Shown here: positions 21,547 to 31,227 of the stretch, piece by piece
Layout of the letters: every line of letters starts with the position of its first letter
Numbering within the stretch: the first letter of the stretch is position 1
Assembly (NCBI GenBank): GCA_019677205.1
Contig: JAAMXY010004291.1
Location: 86,704-150,703 of the forward strand
Origin: Pinguiococcus pyrenoidosus
Lineage: Eukaryota; Sar; Pinguiophyceae; Pinguiochrysidales; Pinguiochrysidaceae
DNA length: 64,000 bases
Direction: 5' to 3'
Made by a program: the position numbers and the translations under genes
Notes under the pieces: generated by a model
Databases searched by the model: none
What the model was told of the DNA's origin: nothing
Seen by the model: only the letters and a program-made list of their open reading frames with translations

Positions 21547-21998
21547 GCAGACGTCGAGCAGCCGAAGTGAACACCCTCTTCAGATCAGAGCCATTGTGTT
21601 GTGCGTCTTGCTCTGTCCATGCGCGAAGGCGCACGAGGCACGGCCTTGCCCGTTCACCGCATCACCGAAGCGTTCCATGACGCGCCGCTTTCGTTTTTGA
21701 TGGGGACGCGGATAGCTGAGTGCACTTCCTTGTCACCCGCTTCACCACGCGGCTACCTCGGATCAGCCGAGGGCCCCGACCGTCCGTGCAAGCTCCCCAT
21801 CGAGCGCCTCCTTGCCGCGCCCGCAGCCGCGCTCTTCAAAAAAGGCGAGTCTTATGATTGTCTACATGTCTCACATAAAGTTTGCATACATTAGCCAAGT
21901 CGCTGGTATTCCAGAACATCGACGTCGGCTTCCTCCTGCCACGAACAGGTCCTTGGCGCTCGGCGCAATTCAGCTCGCATCTCTTCGCGTTGGCCAGC
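21547..21998. other. Intergenic between two rightward genes
   Basis: NDUFA2-like 3' side and Hsp110-TPR promoter side. The final ~115 nt are open in frame with the Hsp110 gene from an ATG at 21882, but those residues lack conservation. Confidence 0.45.
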
Positions 21999-24287
21999 AT
22001 GCAGTCCATTGTGGGCATCGACGTCGGAGCCAGCACCTGCTCGCTGGTGAACAGCGACGGCGAGGTGCTGCGCAATGAGCTGGGCGGCCATACCACAGCC
22101 TGCCTCGTCGCGTTTGGACGCCAGGAGCGCTTCTTGGGAGAAGCGGCGGTGGCGCAAGTCAGCTCCAACTTGAAGAACACCTTCTCGGGACTGCCTCTGC
22201 TGCTCGGGGAGGGAAGAACCTCGCTGGAGGCCTCCAAGCACTGGCACTATGCCAGCTTCCGCCAGCCCCTGGACGACGACGCCAGCGTATCGCTGGAGGT
22301 CGAGGGGCAAAAGCACCGTCCGGAGGCCCTCTTGGCTGCCTTGCTGGCCAAGCTCCAGCGCCTGGCCAGGAGCAAGCTGGGAGACGGCCCTTTGAAGTTT
22401 GCACTGAGCGTCAGTCCGCGAGTCTTCCAGCGGCCAGGGGCGTTCCGGGCCCTCATGGACGCCGTGGGCATTGCCAAGTTGGACGTCGTTCGCTTCCCGA
22501 GCTTGCAGGATTGCCTGCTGGCCTGCCTCAATGCCAAGCACCCCCTGGCGGAGGATGCGGACCCGAAGACGGTGGTCATCGTGGACATCGGCGCCACCAA
22601 CACGTCTGTGGTTGCTGCCGAGATGCAGCCCGCGGCCGCAGAGCCTCGGCTCCTGGCCGCCAAGAGCTCGGAAGTGGGATGTTGGGACCTGGACTACAAG
22701 CTCTTCGAGCATTTCCGTGCTTCGGTAAAGGAGCAGCATGACGTTGACGTCGAGGCCGGAAGCAAGCGAGCGTTCCGCCTCATGCGCGCCGTGCGCAAGC
22801 TTCGTGAGCTGCTCAGCACCATTCCCGTTGCCAAGGTGACCGTGGAATCTCTGGGAGACGATCTTGACGTACCGATCCAAGCAGACCGCCAGCTCTTCCT
22901 CGAAGTCTGCCGCGAGGAGCTTGACGATCTCCGCGGCCTGCTGAACGATGCCAAGGAAGCCTGCGGCGACGCGGAGGTGTCTCTTGAGATCTGCGGTGGC
23001 GGGACGCGAGCCGCCGCGGTGCATGACGTTCTGAAGGAGGTCTTCGGCGGCCAGGTGGCGATCGGGCAGAAACTGGACGACGCCAGTGCCGCTTTCGGAG
23101 CGGCCATCCTGGGCAAGGACCTCGTCGAGCGGCAGCAGACTCCCGAACCGCCCACCAAGCCTCCAGCCGCGGAGCCGGAGCTTCCAAGCTCTGCTGAAGA
23201 CGCTGCAGGAGAGGAAGCACCAACGGACGATGTCGCAGAGGAAGAGCAAGGAGAAGAAGAGGCGCCAATGGAGGTGGAGGACGCGGAGAACGTGCCCCCT
23301 CAGCAGACCGAAGTGGAGGTCGCTGCGCCCGAGAAGACGCCTTTGCCAGATTCCGAGACGGATGCAGTCACGGCAGCGCGAGAGCAGACGGGCCTGAGTG
23401 ATGAGAGGATCGCAGAGCTTGCCGACGCGGAGCTGCAGATGCAGAAAAGTGATGAGGAGGCACAGCGTCGCCAGGAGGCGATGAATGCGTTCGAGAGCTT
23501 CGTGCTCGAGATGCGCAGCGCGTCCGGCCGCCCGCACGGAGACCTGATCAGCCGCGAGGTCCTCAATCCTTTCCTCGATGAGCTGGAGGACTGGCAGTAC
23601 TCGGAAGAGGCAGAGGCGGCGTCGACGGAGGATTGGCTGTCCAAGATCAGCGAGTGCAAGACGAAGGTGGAGACGGAGCTGTGCAAGGAGTGGCACGAGG
23701 CGATCGAGCAGGAGAAACGGGACACGGAGGAACGCCTGAAGGCCTCCGCGGAGCGCGCGGCGAAGGAGCGCGCTGAAAATGGCGAGGACGAGGACGACCA
23801 TGATACCCGACGGCTCAAGTTCTCCGATCGCTATCGCATCGCGGAGCGCAACAAGGAAGAGGGCACCGAAGTGCTGAAGTCCGGCAACGTCAAGCTGGCC
23901 GCGGCCCGCTACAACAAGGCGCTGAGCCACTGCACGAAATTCGCGGATATGCAGTTGTCGCCGGAGCAGGAAGAGCAGGGCAACGCGCTGAAGCTCAGCT
24001 GCACCCTCAACATGAGCTTGTGCTACCTGAAGATGGAAGACTGGGCCAAGGTGGAGTACCACACGACCAACGCGCTGCAGATCGACTCCTCGAACGTGAA
24101 GGCCTTGTACCGTCGCGCGTGCGCTCGGCGGCAGCTGCGCAAGTTTGACGAGGCCCACGCGGATCTGTCAAGCATCCCTGAGGAGGCTCAAGATGGGAAG
24201 ATCAAATCCGAGAAGACGCGGGTTGCGAGGGAGATCAAGAGGCAGAAGGAGAAGCAGCGGAAGATGGCGCAAAGGATGTTTAATTAG
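21999..24287 (+). CDS. Hsp110/Hsp70-superfamily chaperone fused to a C-terminal TPR domain
   Basis: Single exon, 762 residues from ATG 21999, chosen because MQSIVGIDVGASTCSLVNSD is the actin-fold phosphate-1 start. The nucleotide-binding domain also has HRPEALLAALLAKLQRLA, VVIVDIGATNTSVVAAE (phosphate 2; diverged as in Hsp110, lacking the GGGT of Hsp70) and VSLEICGGGTRAAAVHDVLK. A Glu/Pro-rich acidic loop (about residues 375-455) and an Hsp110-like helical C-region (DLISREVLNPFLDELEDW) follow. The last ~150 residues form three TPRs (GTEVLKSGNVKLAAARYNKA; LNMSLCYLKMEDWAKVEYHT; VKALYRRACARRQLRKFDEA) with the Lys-Asn/Asn/Lys-Arg carboxylate-clamp residues in place. Such clamps bind the EEVD tails of Hsp70/Hsp90. 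Hsp110 acts as an Hsp70 nucleotide-exchange factor. Joining both in one chain is unusual and suggests a self-docking Hsp70 co-chaperone. Confidence 0.88.
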   Translation: MQSIVGIDVGASTCSLVNSDGEVLRNELGGHTTACLVAFGRQERFLGEAAVAQVSSNLKNTFSGLPLLLGEGRTSLEASKHWHYASFRQPLDDDASVSLEVEGQKHRPEALLAALLAKLQRLARSKLGDGPLKFALSVSPRVFQRPGAFRALMDAVGIAKLDVVRFPSLQDCLLACLNAKHPLAEDADPKTVVIVDIGATNTSVVAAEMQPAAAEPRLLAAKSSEVGCWDLDYKLFEHFRASVKEQHDVDVEAGSKRAFRLMRAVRKLRELLSTIPVAKVTVESLGDDLDVPIQADRQLFLEVCREELDDLRGLLNDAKEACGDAEVSLEICGGGTRAAAVHDVLKEVFGGQVAIGQKLDDASAAFGAAILGKDLVERQQTPEPPTKPPAAEPELPSSAEDAAGEEAPTDDVAEEEQGEEEAPMEVEDAENVPPQQTEVEVAAPEKTPLPDSETDAVTAAREQTGLSDERIAELADAELQMQKSDEEAQRRQEAMNAFESFVLEMRSASGRPHGDLISREVLNPFLDELEDWQYSEEAEAASTEDWLSKISECKTKVETELCKEWHEAIEQEKRDTEERLKASAERAAKERAENGEDEDDHDTRRLKFSDRYRIAERNKEEGTEVLKSGNVKLAAARYNKALSHCTKFADMQLSPEQEEQGNALKLSCTLNMSLCYLKMEDWAKVEYHTTNALQIDSSNVKALYRRACARRQLRKFDEAHADLSSIPEEAQDGKIKSEKTRVAREIKRQKEKQRKMAQRMFN

Positions 24288-24409
24288 CTGCGCACACGCA
24301 ACCGTCAGTCCATGGGGTGGCGTCGTGTGACTTGCGAACGCAGGCGGAATCTGGCTTCCGCTAGCTACGAATGTGAAATGAATTGCCCATCTGGCTTTCC
24401 CTCTCTTGT

Positions 24410-24451
24410 TGACGTCAGCTTCCTCATGACGTCAGCTTCCTCATGACGTCA
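24410..24451. repeat. 17-nt tandem repeat carrying three TGACGTCA palindromes
   Basis: TGACGTCAGCTTCCTCA occurs at 24410 and 24427, followed by a third TGACGTCA at 24444-24451. The palindrome equals the CRE/ATF binding site. The repeat sits between two convergent genes and its third palindrome contains the TGA stop of the leftward gene. Confidence 0.85.
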
Positions 24452-25837
24452 AGTTCCCGCAACATCCCCAAAGCGCACATCCACCATGGAAATGCTCTTC
24501 ACTCTCTCCATCGAGAAGGTATCGCCCGAGGCGGCCACTCCTGCGTCTGTCTCGCCACCACCATCATCCAAATCCTCATCAAGGCCATCCTCTTCCGGCA
24601 TCTCAAAGCGCGTCTGGATGGCTTCGAGGAAATCCTCCGGCTGAAGCATGCTCGGATCGATGATCGCCGTGGCACACAACTTGCTCAGGCCGAAGGCCAG
24701 AGGCTGTATCTCCATCTCAGCCCAGCCCAGCAGCCCTGACACCACCACAGACTTTGGGAGGTGCGGATTCTGCGTCGCGAGAAGCAGCAGTTGGAACCTC
24801 AAGGCCTGTAGATCCGTCTCCACGGTTTGCGTCCTGGGCATGAAGTCGATGCGCACGGAGCAGACGGTCTGCTTCTCTTCTGCCACTGAAGCTCTTCCTG
24901 CCTTTCCTTTCTGTCTATGACTGTCAAAGCTATGTTGAGCGCTTTCAACTTGCGTCCAAAGAGTCTCCCAATCGCCCGTTGCCTCCAAGGAAGCATCGTC
25001 GGCTTCGCCCTCAACACTCAGGCCTGCCTGGAGGCCTGATGGATATCTTTTCACCGCCGTTTCGAATCCAAGATCCACCTCTACTGCCCCAATTCTATCT
25101 CTATCTCTACCCCGCTTTCGCAGCTTCACCAAGAACGGCCGCAGCTCACCGAGCATCGGCGGCTGCAGCGGCGTGATGGACAGGCCCTCCCATCTGCCGT
25201 CCTCCTTGGCCGCTTTCTCCAGCAGTCTCCGCGTATGATCTTGCAGCAGAGACACCATCAAATAGAGGCCCCCGGACTTGAGTACTCTGGAGACCTCGCG
25301 AAGCAGCGTCTGCATTCCAAGGACAGAGCTGCTGCCGTCGTCGTGGAACATGGCATCCACCAGGCCTTTGCTGAGCGCCACATCGACCACATCATCTCTC
25401 ACGGGCATTTGCTTGGCATCATGCACCACAAACTCGTGCGCTGAGTCCCGCAGGAGGTCCAAAGCGCCCAACGCCACATGCGCTCGTAGGCCATACAATG
25501 CCTCGGCAACGGCGACGGGGACGTAGTCGCTGTGTAGAAAGATCAGCGGTCTGTCTCCGGCGGTGTATCTCCACTGCGTCGCCACTTGACTGGAGCCGCA
25601 GCCTAGATGCAGACAGCATGACGCGCTGGGCGGCAGTGCGTCCAACAGAACTTCGCAGAGAGCGTCGGAGTTGAGATACCTGGACAGAGGTGCAAGATGT
25701 CAGCGAAAGCGATGCGAGATGTGCGCGCGGACAGAGCACCATTCGAAAGCGCGTCCTTGGCGCGTCTCAAAGAAGCGCGTCCAGTAGCCTGCGGACGCGA
25801 ACTGAGAGGACGCCGTTGGCAACAGCTCCTGCGCCAT
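24449..25837 (-). CDS. METTL13-like methyltransferase fused to an eEF1B (beta/delta) guanine-exchange domain
   Basis: Exons 25837-25740 and 25679-24449 (60-nt intron); 442 residues. The N-terminal half is METTL13-like: MAQELLPTASSQFASAGYWT, RFFETRQGRAFEW, SAM motif LHLGCGSSQVA, and VVDVALSKGLVDAMFHDDG (the family's DKGTLDA box). The C-terminal part matches the eEF1B GNE domain: SVRIDFMPRTQTVETDLQAL, EIQPLAFGLSKLCATAIIDP, then an acidic insert and ERVKSISMVDVRFG replacing the usual EYVQSVDIVAFNKI end. METTL13 methylates eEF1A (family knowledge), and eEF1B beta reloads eEF1A with GTP. One chain therefore joins two eEF1A-acting modules. About 30 acidic residues interrupt the GNE domain near its end, so exchange activity may be altered. 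Divergent from STT3. Confidence 0.85.
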
Positions 25838-26154
25838 ACTCTTTACAGTTTTAAAATTGCGTCTGCGTCGTATTTCCTCGCGTAGAGATCTGTTATTGCG
25901 ACATAACACAGGAGGAATCATCAAAAAGATCCTCTAGATCTCCAGATTTCGATTCAATATATTTAAAATAAATACTAATCATCAAAATATACATAAAATA
26001 TAGGGATCTTATAAAATTATGTTAACGATAGATCGACATTCTAATGTACAAACAGGGCTTCAGCTAACTGGTGGCTACGGCGCCGATCTCTCTGGGCCTC
26101 TCCGATAGATGAGCGGATTGGCGAGGCGCTTGGACATCGGTCGCAGAGCTTAAG
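25838..26154. other. Intergenic, divergent promoter (METTL13-eEF1B fusion / STT3)
   Basis: 317 nt shared by two divergent genes. It holds an AT-rich island at 25945-26030 and no gene. Confidence 0.5.
25945..26030. promoter_or_regulatory. AT-rich island in a divergent promoter
   Basis: About 85 nt of nearly pure A/T (including ATATTTAAAATAAATA) midway between the two divergent starts. Inferred promoter element; no defined factor site is claimed. Confidence 0.4.
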
Positions 26155-29100
26155 ATGCCATCCAAGCCGAGAAAGAGAGGCGCGGCCTCCAAGGCCGCCG
26201 ATGTGGCGCTCCGTCAGAAGCTCTCTTCAGGTGAGTGCTCATCTCTCGCGGGGAGCCTGAAGCCGCGCGCGTTACTCGCACAACACGTCCTGAAGACGCG
26301 CCCAGCGGGAGGAATCAGCTCTAGCAGGATCAAGCGCTCCGATTACTGTGATATCGGGCATGAAACGAGAAATGAAAAGTGCTGTGCAGAAGAAAAAACA
26401 TATGGCCATTGGGGAATCTTCTGTGTTTGCTGGGAGGAATGATGTGTGTGATCGAATGCCCCTACAAGACGTCTTCGAAAGGTAGCTTGAGACGCTAGAG
26501 CGCAGGATTTGGAGAGTTTTGGTCGGAATGGCACGGGTGATCAGGGCAAGGCGTGAGCAACGACTTGCTCGCTAATGGGGGGGAAATGGTTCGCGCTTCT
26601 CGTTCCTAGGGCGGCCATCGGCAGGCTCCGAGGGTGGGATCCGACCCTTGGAAGAGAACTTTGGCAACGGCCTGCCCTCCATACCAGATGAGGAATTGGG
26701 CGAGTGGTCCAAGGTGTACGCGGCCGTGGTTTTGATCATGATCTGCACCCTGGCGTTCTTCATTCGGCTCTTTGCCGTAGTCCGCTACGAGAGTGTGATC
26801 CACGAGTTCGATCCGTACTTCAACTTCCGCACCACCAAGTACCTGGCCAGCGAGGGCTTCCTGGACTTCCTCAACTGGTTCGACGACCGCGGCTGGTACC
26901 CCCTGGGGCGCACCATCGGCGGAACCATCTACCCGGGGCTCATGTACACGGCGGCGATGCTCTACTGGCTCTTGAACTTCTTCAACATCAGCGTGAACAT
27001 CCGCAATATGTGCGTCTTCTTGGCGCCCCTGTTTGCGGCGAACACGGCCCTGGCCGCCTTCTTCCTGACCAAGGAGGTGACGCGCCGGACGAGCACGGGA
27101 CTCCTGGCGGCAGCCTTCATCGCCATCGTGCCGAGCTACATCAGCCGTAGCGTCGGGGGCAGCTACGACAATGAGGGTGTCGCGATCTTCGCGCTGCTCT
27201 TCGTCTTCTACCTCTGGATCCGCGCGGTACACACCGGCTCCATGCTGTACGCCGCCGCGACGGCGATTGCCTACTTCTACATGGTGGCCGCGTGGGGAGG
27301 CTACGTGTTCATCATCAACATGATCCCAATTCACGTGCTCACCCTCGTGGTCGCGGGCCGCTTCTCCAGCCGCCTGTACATCGCGTACAGCATCTTCTAC
27401 GTCATCGGAAGCGTGTGCGCAATGATGGTGCCTTTCGTAGGCTTCAACGTGGTCCAGCAAGCCGAGTGCGTCGCATCGCACGGAGTCTTTGTGGGTCTTC
27501 AGGTTTACGCGCTGGTCTCCGCCCTGTACCGCGTGATCGACGCCAGGGTCCTCCGACGATTCTTCGTGGTCGCTGCGGTCGCCTTGGTGGGCGCGCTTGG
27601 GGCCTTCCTCATCATGCTGCAGATCACGGGCAAGGTCCAGTGGTCCGGCCGCAGTCTCACGTTGCTGGACCCCACCTACGCCACGAAGTACATTCCGATC
27701 ATTGCCTCCGTCTCCGAGCATCAGCCCACGACGTGGACGTCCTTCTTCTTCGATCTCCACGTGCTGGTTCCGCTGGCGCCGGTGGGACTCTTCTTCCTCT
27801 TCGACGAGATCAGCGACGGCGGGATCTTCGTCATCCTCTATGGCACCGTCGCGTGGTACTTTGCGGGCGTGATGGTGCGCCTCATGCTCACGTTGGCGCC
27901 CATCGCGTGCATTCTGAGCGCGATCGGGTTCAGCAAGCTGCTTCAGAGGTTCTCGGCGCAGCTGAAGTACGAGGATGAGCCGACCTCCGCGAAAGGCTCC
28001 GAGCGGGCGAAGCTGACCAGCACGCGAGACCTCCTGAACAAGCCGTTGCAGGTCATCGTGCTGCTGGGCGGGTTGGGCTTGCTGTCCTTCTACGGCTACC
28101 ACGCGAGCTACGTCAGCAGCATGGCGTACTCGAGCCCGAGCATCGTGATCGAGGGCGGCAGGTATGCCAACGGCGTGCGCGTCCTGTATGACGACTATCG
28201 GGAGGCCTACTACTGGCTGCGGCACAACACGGATCCGGATGCGAAGATCGCGTCCTGGTGGGACTACGGCTACCAGATGAGCGCCATGGCCAACCGGACG
28301 GTCCTGGTGGACAACAACACCTGGAATAACACGCACATCGCCACCGTCGGGCGGATGCTGGCCTCCTCAGAGCAGGACGCCTTGCCGATCCTGCGCTCCC
28401 TGGACGTGGACTACGTCCTCGTGATCTTCGGCGGCCTGGCGCAGTACTCCAGCGATGACATCAACAAGTTCCTGTGGCCGGTGCGCATTGGCTCCGGCGT
28501 CTACGGCGACGAGATGCCGAACGAGCGCGACTTCCTGAACGCCAATGGCGGCTTCGACATGGGCCCCGGCGCCTCGGAGACCTTCAAGAACTGCGTCATG
28601 TACAAGCTTTGCTACTACCGCTTCGGAGAGGTCCAGACGGACTACAATCGGCCTCCCGGCTTCGATCGCACGCGCCAGAAGGAGGTCGGAGACAAGAACA
28701 TCCGCTTGAAGATATTCGAGGAGGCGTTCACCAGCGAGCACTGGATCGTGCGCATCTACCGGGTGAAGAGAGACGAGGAGCTTCTCAACTATACGCCTGT
28801 CCAGAGCGTGCTGAGCTACCGCAGCAGCCAGGGGGATGGCTCGTCGAGGTCTTCTAAGAAGGACAAGAAGGTGGCGCCCGAACCGAGGTTTGTAGGCTGC
28901 TTCTCGGACGAGAACGACTTCGGGCCCGATCGAGACTATCTAGGTGGTTCGACGGGAGCGAACTTCAATCTGCTCCGGCATGACGCGCAGGAACGGGGAG
29001 CGAAGTACTTCGCCATCGCCCGGGCGTACTCCGACGGGCACGCTTTCGTGTTCAACAAGCTCACATCTTCGACGCCGACGGGGGATCTAAAGGACGGCGG

Positions 29101-29236
29101 ATGTGAAAGGCCATGCTTGGATGAGGAAAACAAGGTCTGCGGCTGCACAGATGACTCCTGCAGCGCAGAGAAGCCTTCTCACCAAGAGAATCATCGGCGC
29201 TGGGCAGTGTACAAGATGCCGTCATCTCGATCCTAG
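26155..29236 (+). CDS. STT3: Oligosaccharyltransferase catalytic subunit STT3 with an added C-terminal Cys-rich domain
   Basis: Exons 26155-26230 and 26610-29236; 900 residues. STT3 transfers the lipid-linked glycan to Asn-X-Ser/Thr in the ER lumen. Visible hallmarks: first luminal DxD-type motif in VIHEFDPYFNFRTTKYL, GRTIGGTIYPGLMYT, SVGGSYDNEGVAIFAL (second acidic motif), many membrane helices to about residue 510, and the acceptor-binding ASWWDYGYQMSAMANRTVLV (WWDYG) followed by NNTHIATVG. The last ~115 residues (VGCFSDENDFGPDRDYLGG ... CERPCLDEENKVCGCTDDSC) form an extra Cys-containing luminal module not found in yeast or human STT3; it resembles a WSC/lectin-like fold only loosely. A second in-frame acceptor at 26625 would drop five residues. 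The intron is 379 nt, long for this window, and could hide a small exon. Confidence 0.94.
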
Positions 29237-29420
29237 GGGGCATTTTCAAGAATCCGGAGACTGGCCTTAGTCTTTCGTCTTGGCAAACCATTCTCAAAAT
29301 CTCCTCAACTCGTGCTGAAACACCTTGCTAGCAGCGTGTCCACGGCGAATCCAATTTCACCCGCGATCCGTCTTCCTGCCGTCGAGGGCGCTGAAGAAGA
29401 TAAGACCTCGGACGAAACCA

Positions 29421-30581
29421 CTACAGGTTAAACTCGATCTCGTCCATGTCGATCCAGCGCTGCTCCGCCGCGGATCTGTCCGCCGCGAGCGCCATCCTCA
29501 AGGCCCGGACGCCGGCCCATCCGTCGCAGGGAGCCTGACTGTCCTCGGTGATCGCTCGGGCGAAGGCGAAGGTCTCCTGCTCGTACGCGCTCGCGTAGCG
29601 GTTCATGAAGAAGTCATGCGGCATGTCCGCCTGGCCGACCCAGCTGCCGGTGTGCTTCCGCACCGTCGTGGGGAACACGTTCTCCGACTGGAGCATTCCC
29701 TCCGTGCCCAGCAGCTCCGCGCGCTGATCGTATCCATAGGCCGCCTTGCGGCACACCTCGATGCTCGCTACGACGCCCGACTCGAACTCGACAAGGATGT
29801 TCGCGGTGTCGAAGGCCTCGGAGCCGCTTAGATCCGCCACCTCGGGCTGGACCATGTTGGACCCCCGCGCCAGAATGCGCCTGGGCTCCTCGTTCAGGAT
29901 GAAGCAGCTCATGTCCAGATCGTGGATGGCCATGTCCTTGAAGATCCCGCCGCCACCGTCGACATACGTCCTCGGCGGCGGGGAGGGATCTCTGGAGCAC
30001 AAGCGCAGCTGCACGGGCCGTCCAGCTTCGCCCGTCTCAACAGCCATTTTTAAGCGCTGGAAGTTGGCGTCAAACCGCCTTTGGAACGCCGTCATCAGCT
30101 TCACATTCCTCTGCTCGCAAAGCCGCACCACATCCACCGTCTCGTGCAGGTCCAACGCCAGCGGCTTCTCGCAGAAGATGTGCTTTCCAGCCGCCGCCGA
30201 GTGGCGAATCTGGTCCGAGTGGAACTGGCTCGGAGAGCAGATCCACACCGCATCCACATCCGCGTCCGCGATCACATCTTGTGCATCCGTGGTGAAGCGC
30301 GACACGCCGAAGTCCTGGCAGGCGCCAACCGCAGCGGCTTCCACCTGGTCTGCCACCACCTCGACCTGCACGAAAGGGCTCTTGGAGAGCGCTGATAAGT
30401 GGGCGCGGCCGATGCGGCCACAACCGATGACGCCGACTCTCGTCTGCGGCTTGAAAACGAGACAGCGCAATGCGGATGAGACGGCCGGCGATGATTGGAC
30501 TGGCGCTTCGTACAGCGTGCAGAGCGTACCAGGCTGCCCACGCCATGAGCGTTGCGGCATAGAAGAGCAAGAAGCGAGCAT
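29421..30581 (-). CDS. Gfo/Idh/MocA-family oxidoreductase, inositol 2-dehydrogenase-like
   Basis: Single exon, 386 residues from ATG 30581. After a ~45-residue N-terminal extension (possible targeting sequence), the Rossmann fold starts with RVGVIGCGRIGRAHLSALSK. The family fingerprints follow: VWICSPSQFHSDQIRHSAAA, HIFCEKPLALDL (EKP catalytic Lys), FQRRFDANFQRLK, and GGIFKDMAIHDLDMSCFIL (DxxxHDLD active-site His). These match bacterial-type myo-inositol 2-dehydrogenase/IolG, including the YGYDQRAELLGTEGML segment. Such enzymes oxidise a sugar or inositol ring hydroxyl with NAD(P)+. The exact substrate cannot be told from sequence. The gene is convergent with STT3 and divergent from LCIB-1. 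Confidence 0.88.
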   Translation of the reverse strand: MLASCSSMPQRSWRGQPGTLCTLYEAPVQSSPAVSSALRCLVFKPQTRVGVIGCGRIGRAHLSALSKSPFVQVEVVADQVEAAAVGACQDFGVSRFTTDAQDVIADADVDAVWICSPSQFHSDQIRHSAAAGKHIFCEKPLALDLHETVDVVRLCEQRNVKLMTAFQRRFDANFQRLKMAVETGEAGRPVQLRLCSRDPSPPPRTYVDGGGGIFKDMAIHDLDMSCFILNEEPRRILARGSNMVQPEVADLSGSEAFDTANILVEFESGVVASIEVCRKAAYGYDQRAELLGTEGMLQSENVFPTTVRKHTGSWVGQADMPHDFFMNRYASAYEQETFAFARAITEDSQAPCDGWAGVRALRMALAADRSAAEQRWIDMDEIEFNL

Positions 30582-31227
30582 GTGAGGAAGATCCGCATGG
30601 TGAGCGCTGAAACGCGCTATTTAGCTGCGGCGTAACTGCGGCGGCGAGAGAATCCATCCGCGAACGAGTTGTGGAATGTTCGCTTTTAAATTTTATTTTT
30701 TTTTATGAATATCAGATATAGATGTGTGCATTGCCCCGAAACAAAGGTTTTCAAAATATCCGACAAGCCAATGAAGAGCTTCAAAGTCGTTGAACTTGAA
30801 CGCAAAACCAATTTCCTTCTTCATGCTCTGATCTGATTGGGCAGATCCGTCCATCCGCACGCTGCCTCTGTCCGGATTCCCGCAACCTCTGTCGATTTGT
30901 TCCGCCTCGATCCGCTACTTGCGGGCGTGAGAGAAGCCAGGGCTTCCGCGACACCGATTGGCCAAAGCAAGATTCTCTTCTCTTTGGCGGAGCTTCATTG
31001 GACAAGAGCAGCTATCGGTGCGATGCGTCAAACTGTTTCCTGCACAGCGTCCAGCAATCCTTCCAATCGTCAGGGGGCTCCATCCAGCTTCTCAAGCGGA
31101 TCAAGTGGACTTCGCCGCTCCTGAGCGTATGCGCTCTCCTGCCAAGGGCTCTTGTGGCGAGCAGCAAGTGTCTGAGCAGCTTCTGGCAAACCCCGCGAAT
31201 CGCGGAGCTTGACGCAGCCTGCAAAGA
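30582..31227. other. Intergenic, divergent promoter (oxidoreductase / LCIB-1)
   Basis: Contains a T-rich/AT-rich island at 30682-30725 and three ATTGG/CCAAT-type elements near 30835, 30955 and 30997. Open plus-strand frames before 31228 have no recognisable domain. Confidence 0.5.
30682..30725. promoter_or_regulatory. AT-rich island in a divergent promoter
   Basis: A ~44-nt A/T tract (TTTTAAATTTTATTTTTTTT core) about 100 nt upstream of the oxidoreductase start. Inferred from composition and position. Confidence 0.35.

Noticed and set aside
21882-21998. 39-residue N-terminal extension of Hsp110-TPR from ATG 21882
   Set aside because: Hsp70-family proteins start at the phosphate-1 strand; the extension lacks a targeting pattern.
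21891-24158. 755-codon antisense frame over Hsp110-TPR
   Set aside because: Low-complexity Leu/Arg-rich translation with no motifs; the sense strand encodes a clear chaperone.
26606-28336. 576-codon antisense frame over STT3
   Set aside because: His/Arg/Asp-rich shadow of membrane-helix codons; STT3 is unmistakable on the other strand.
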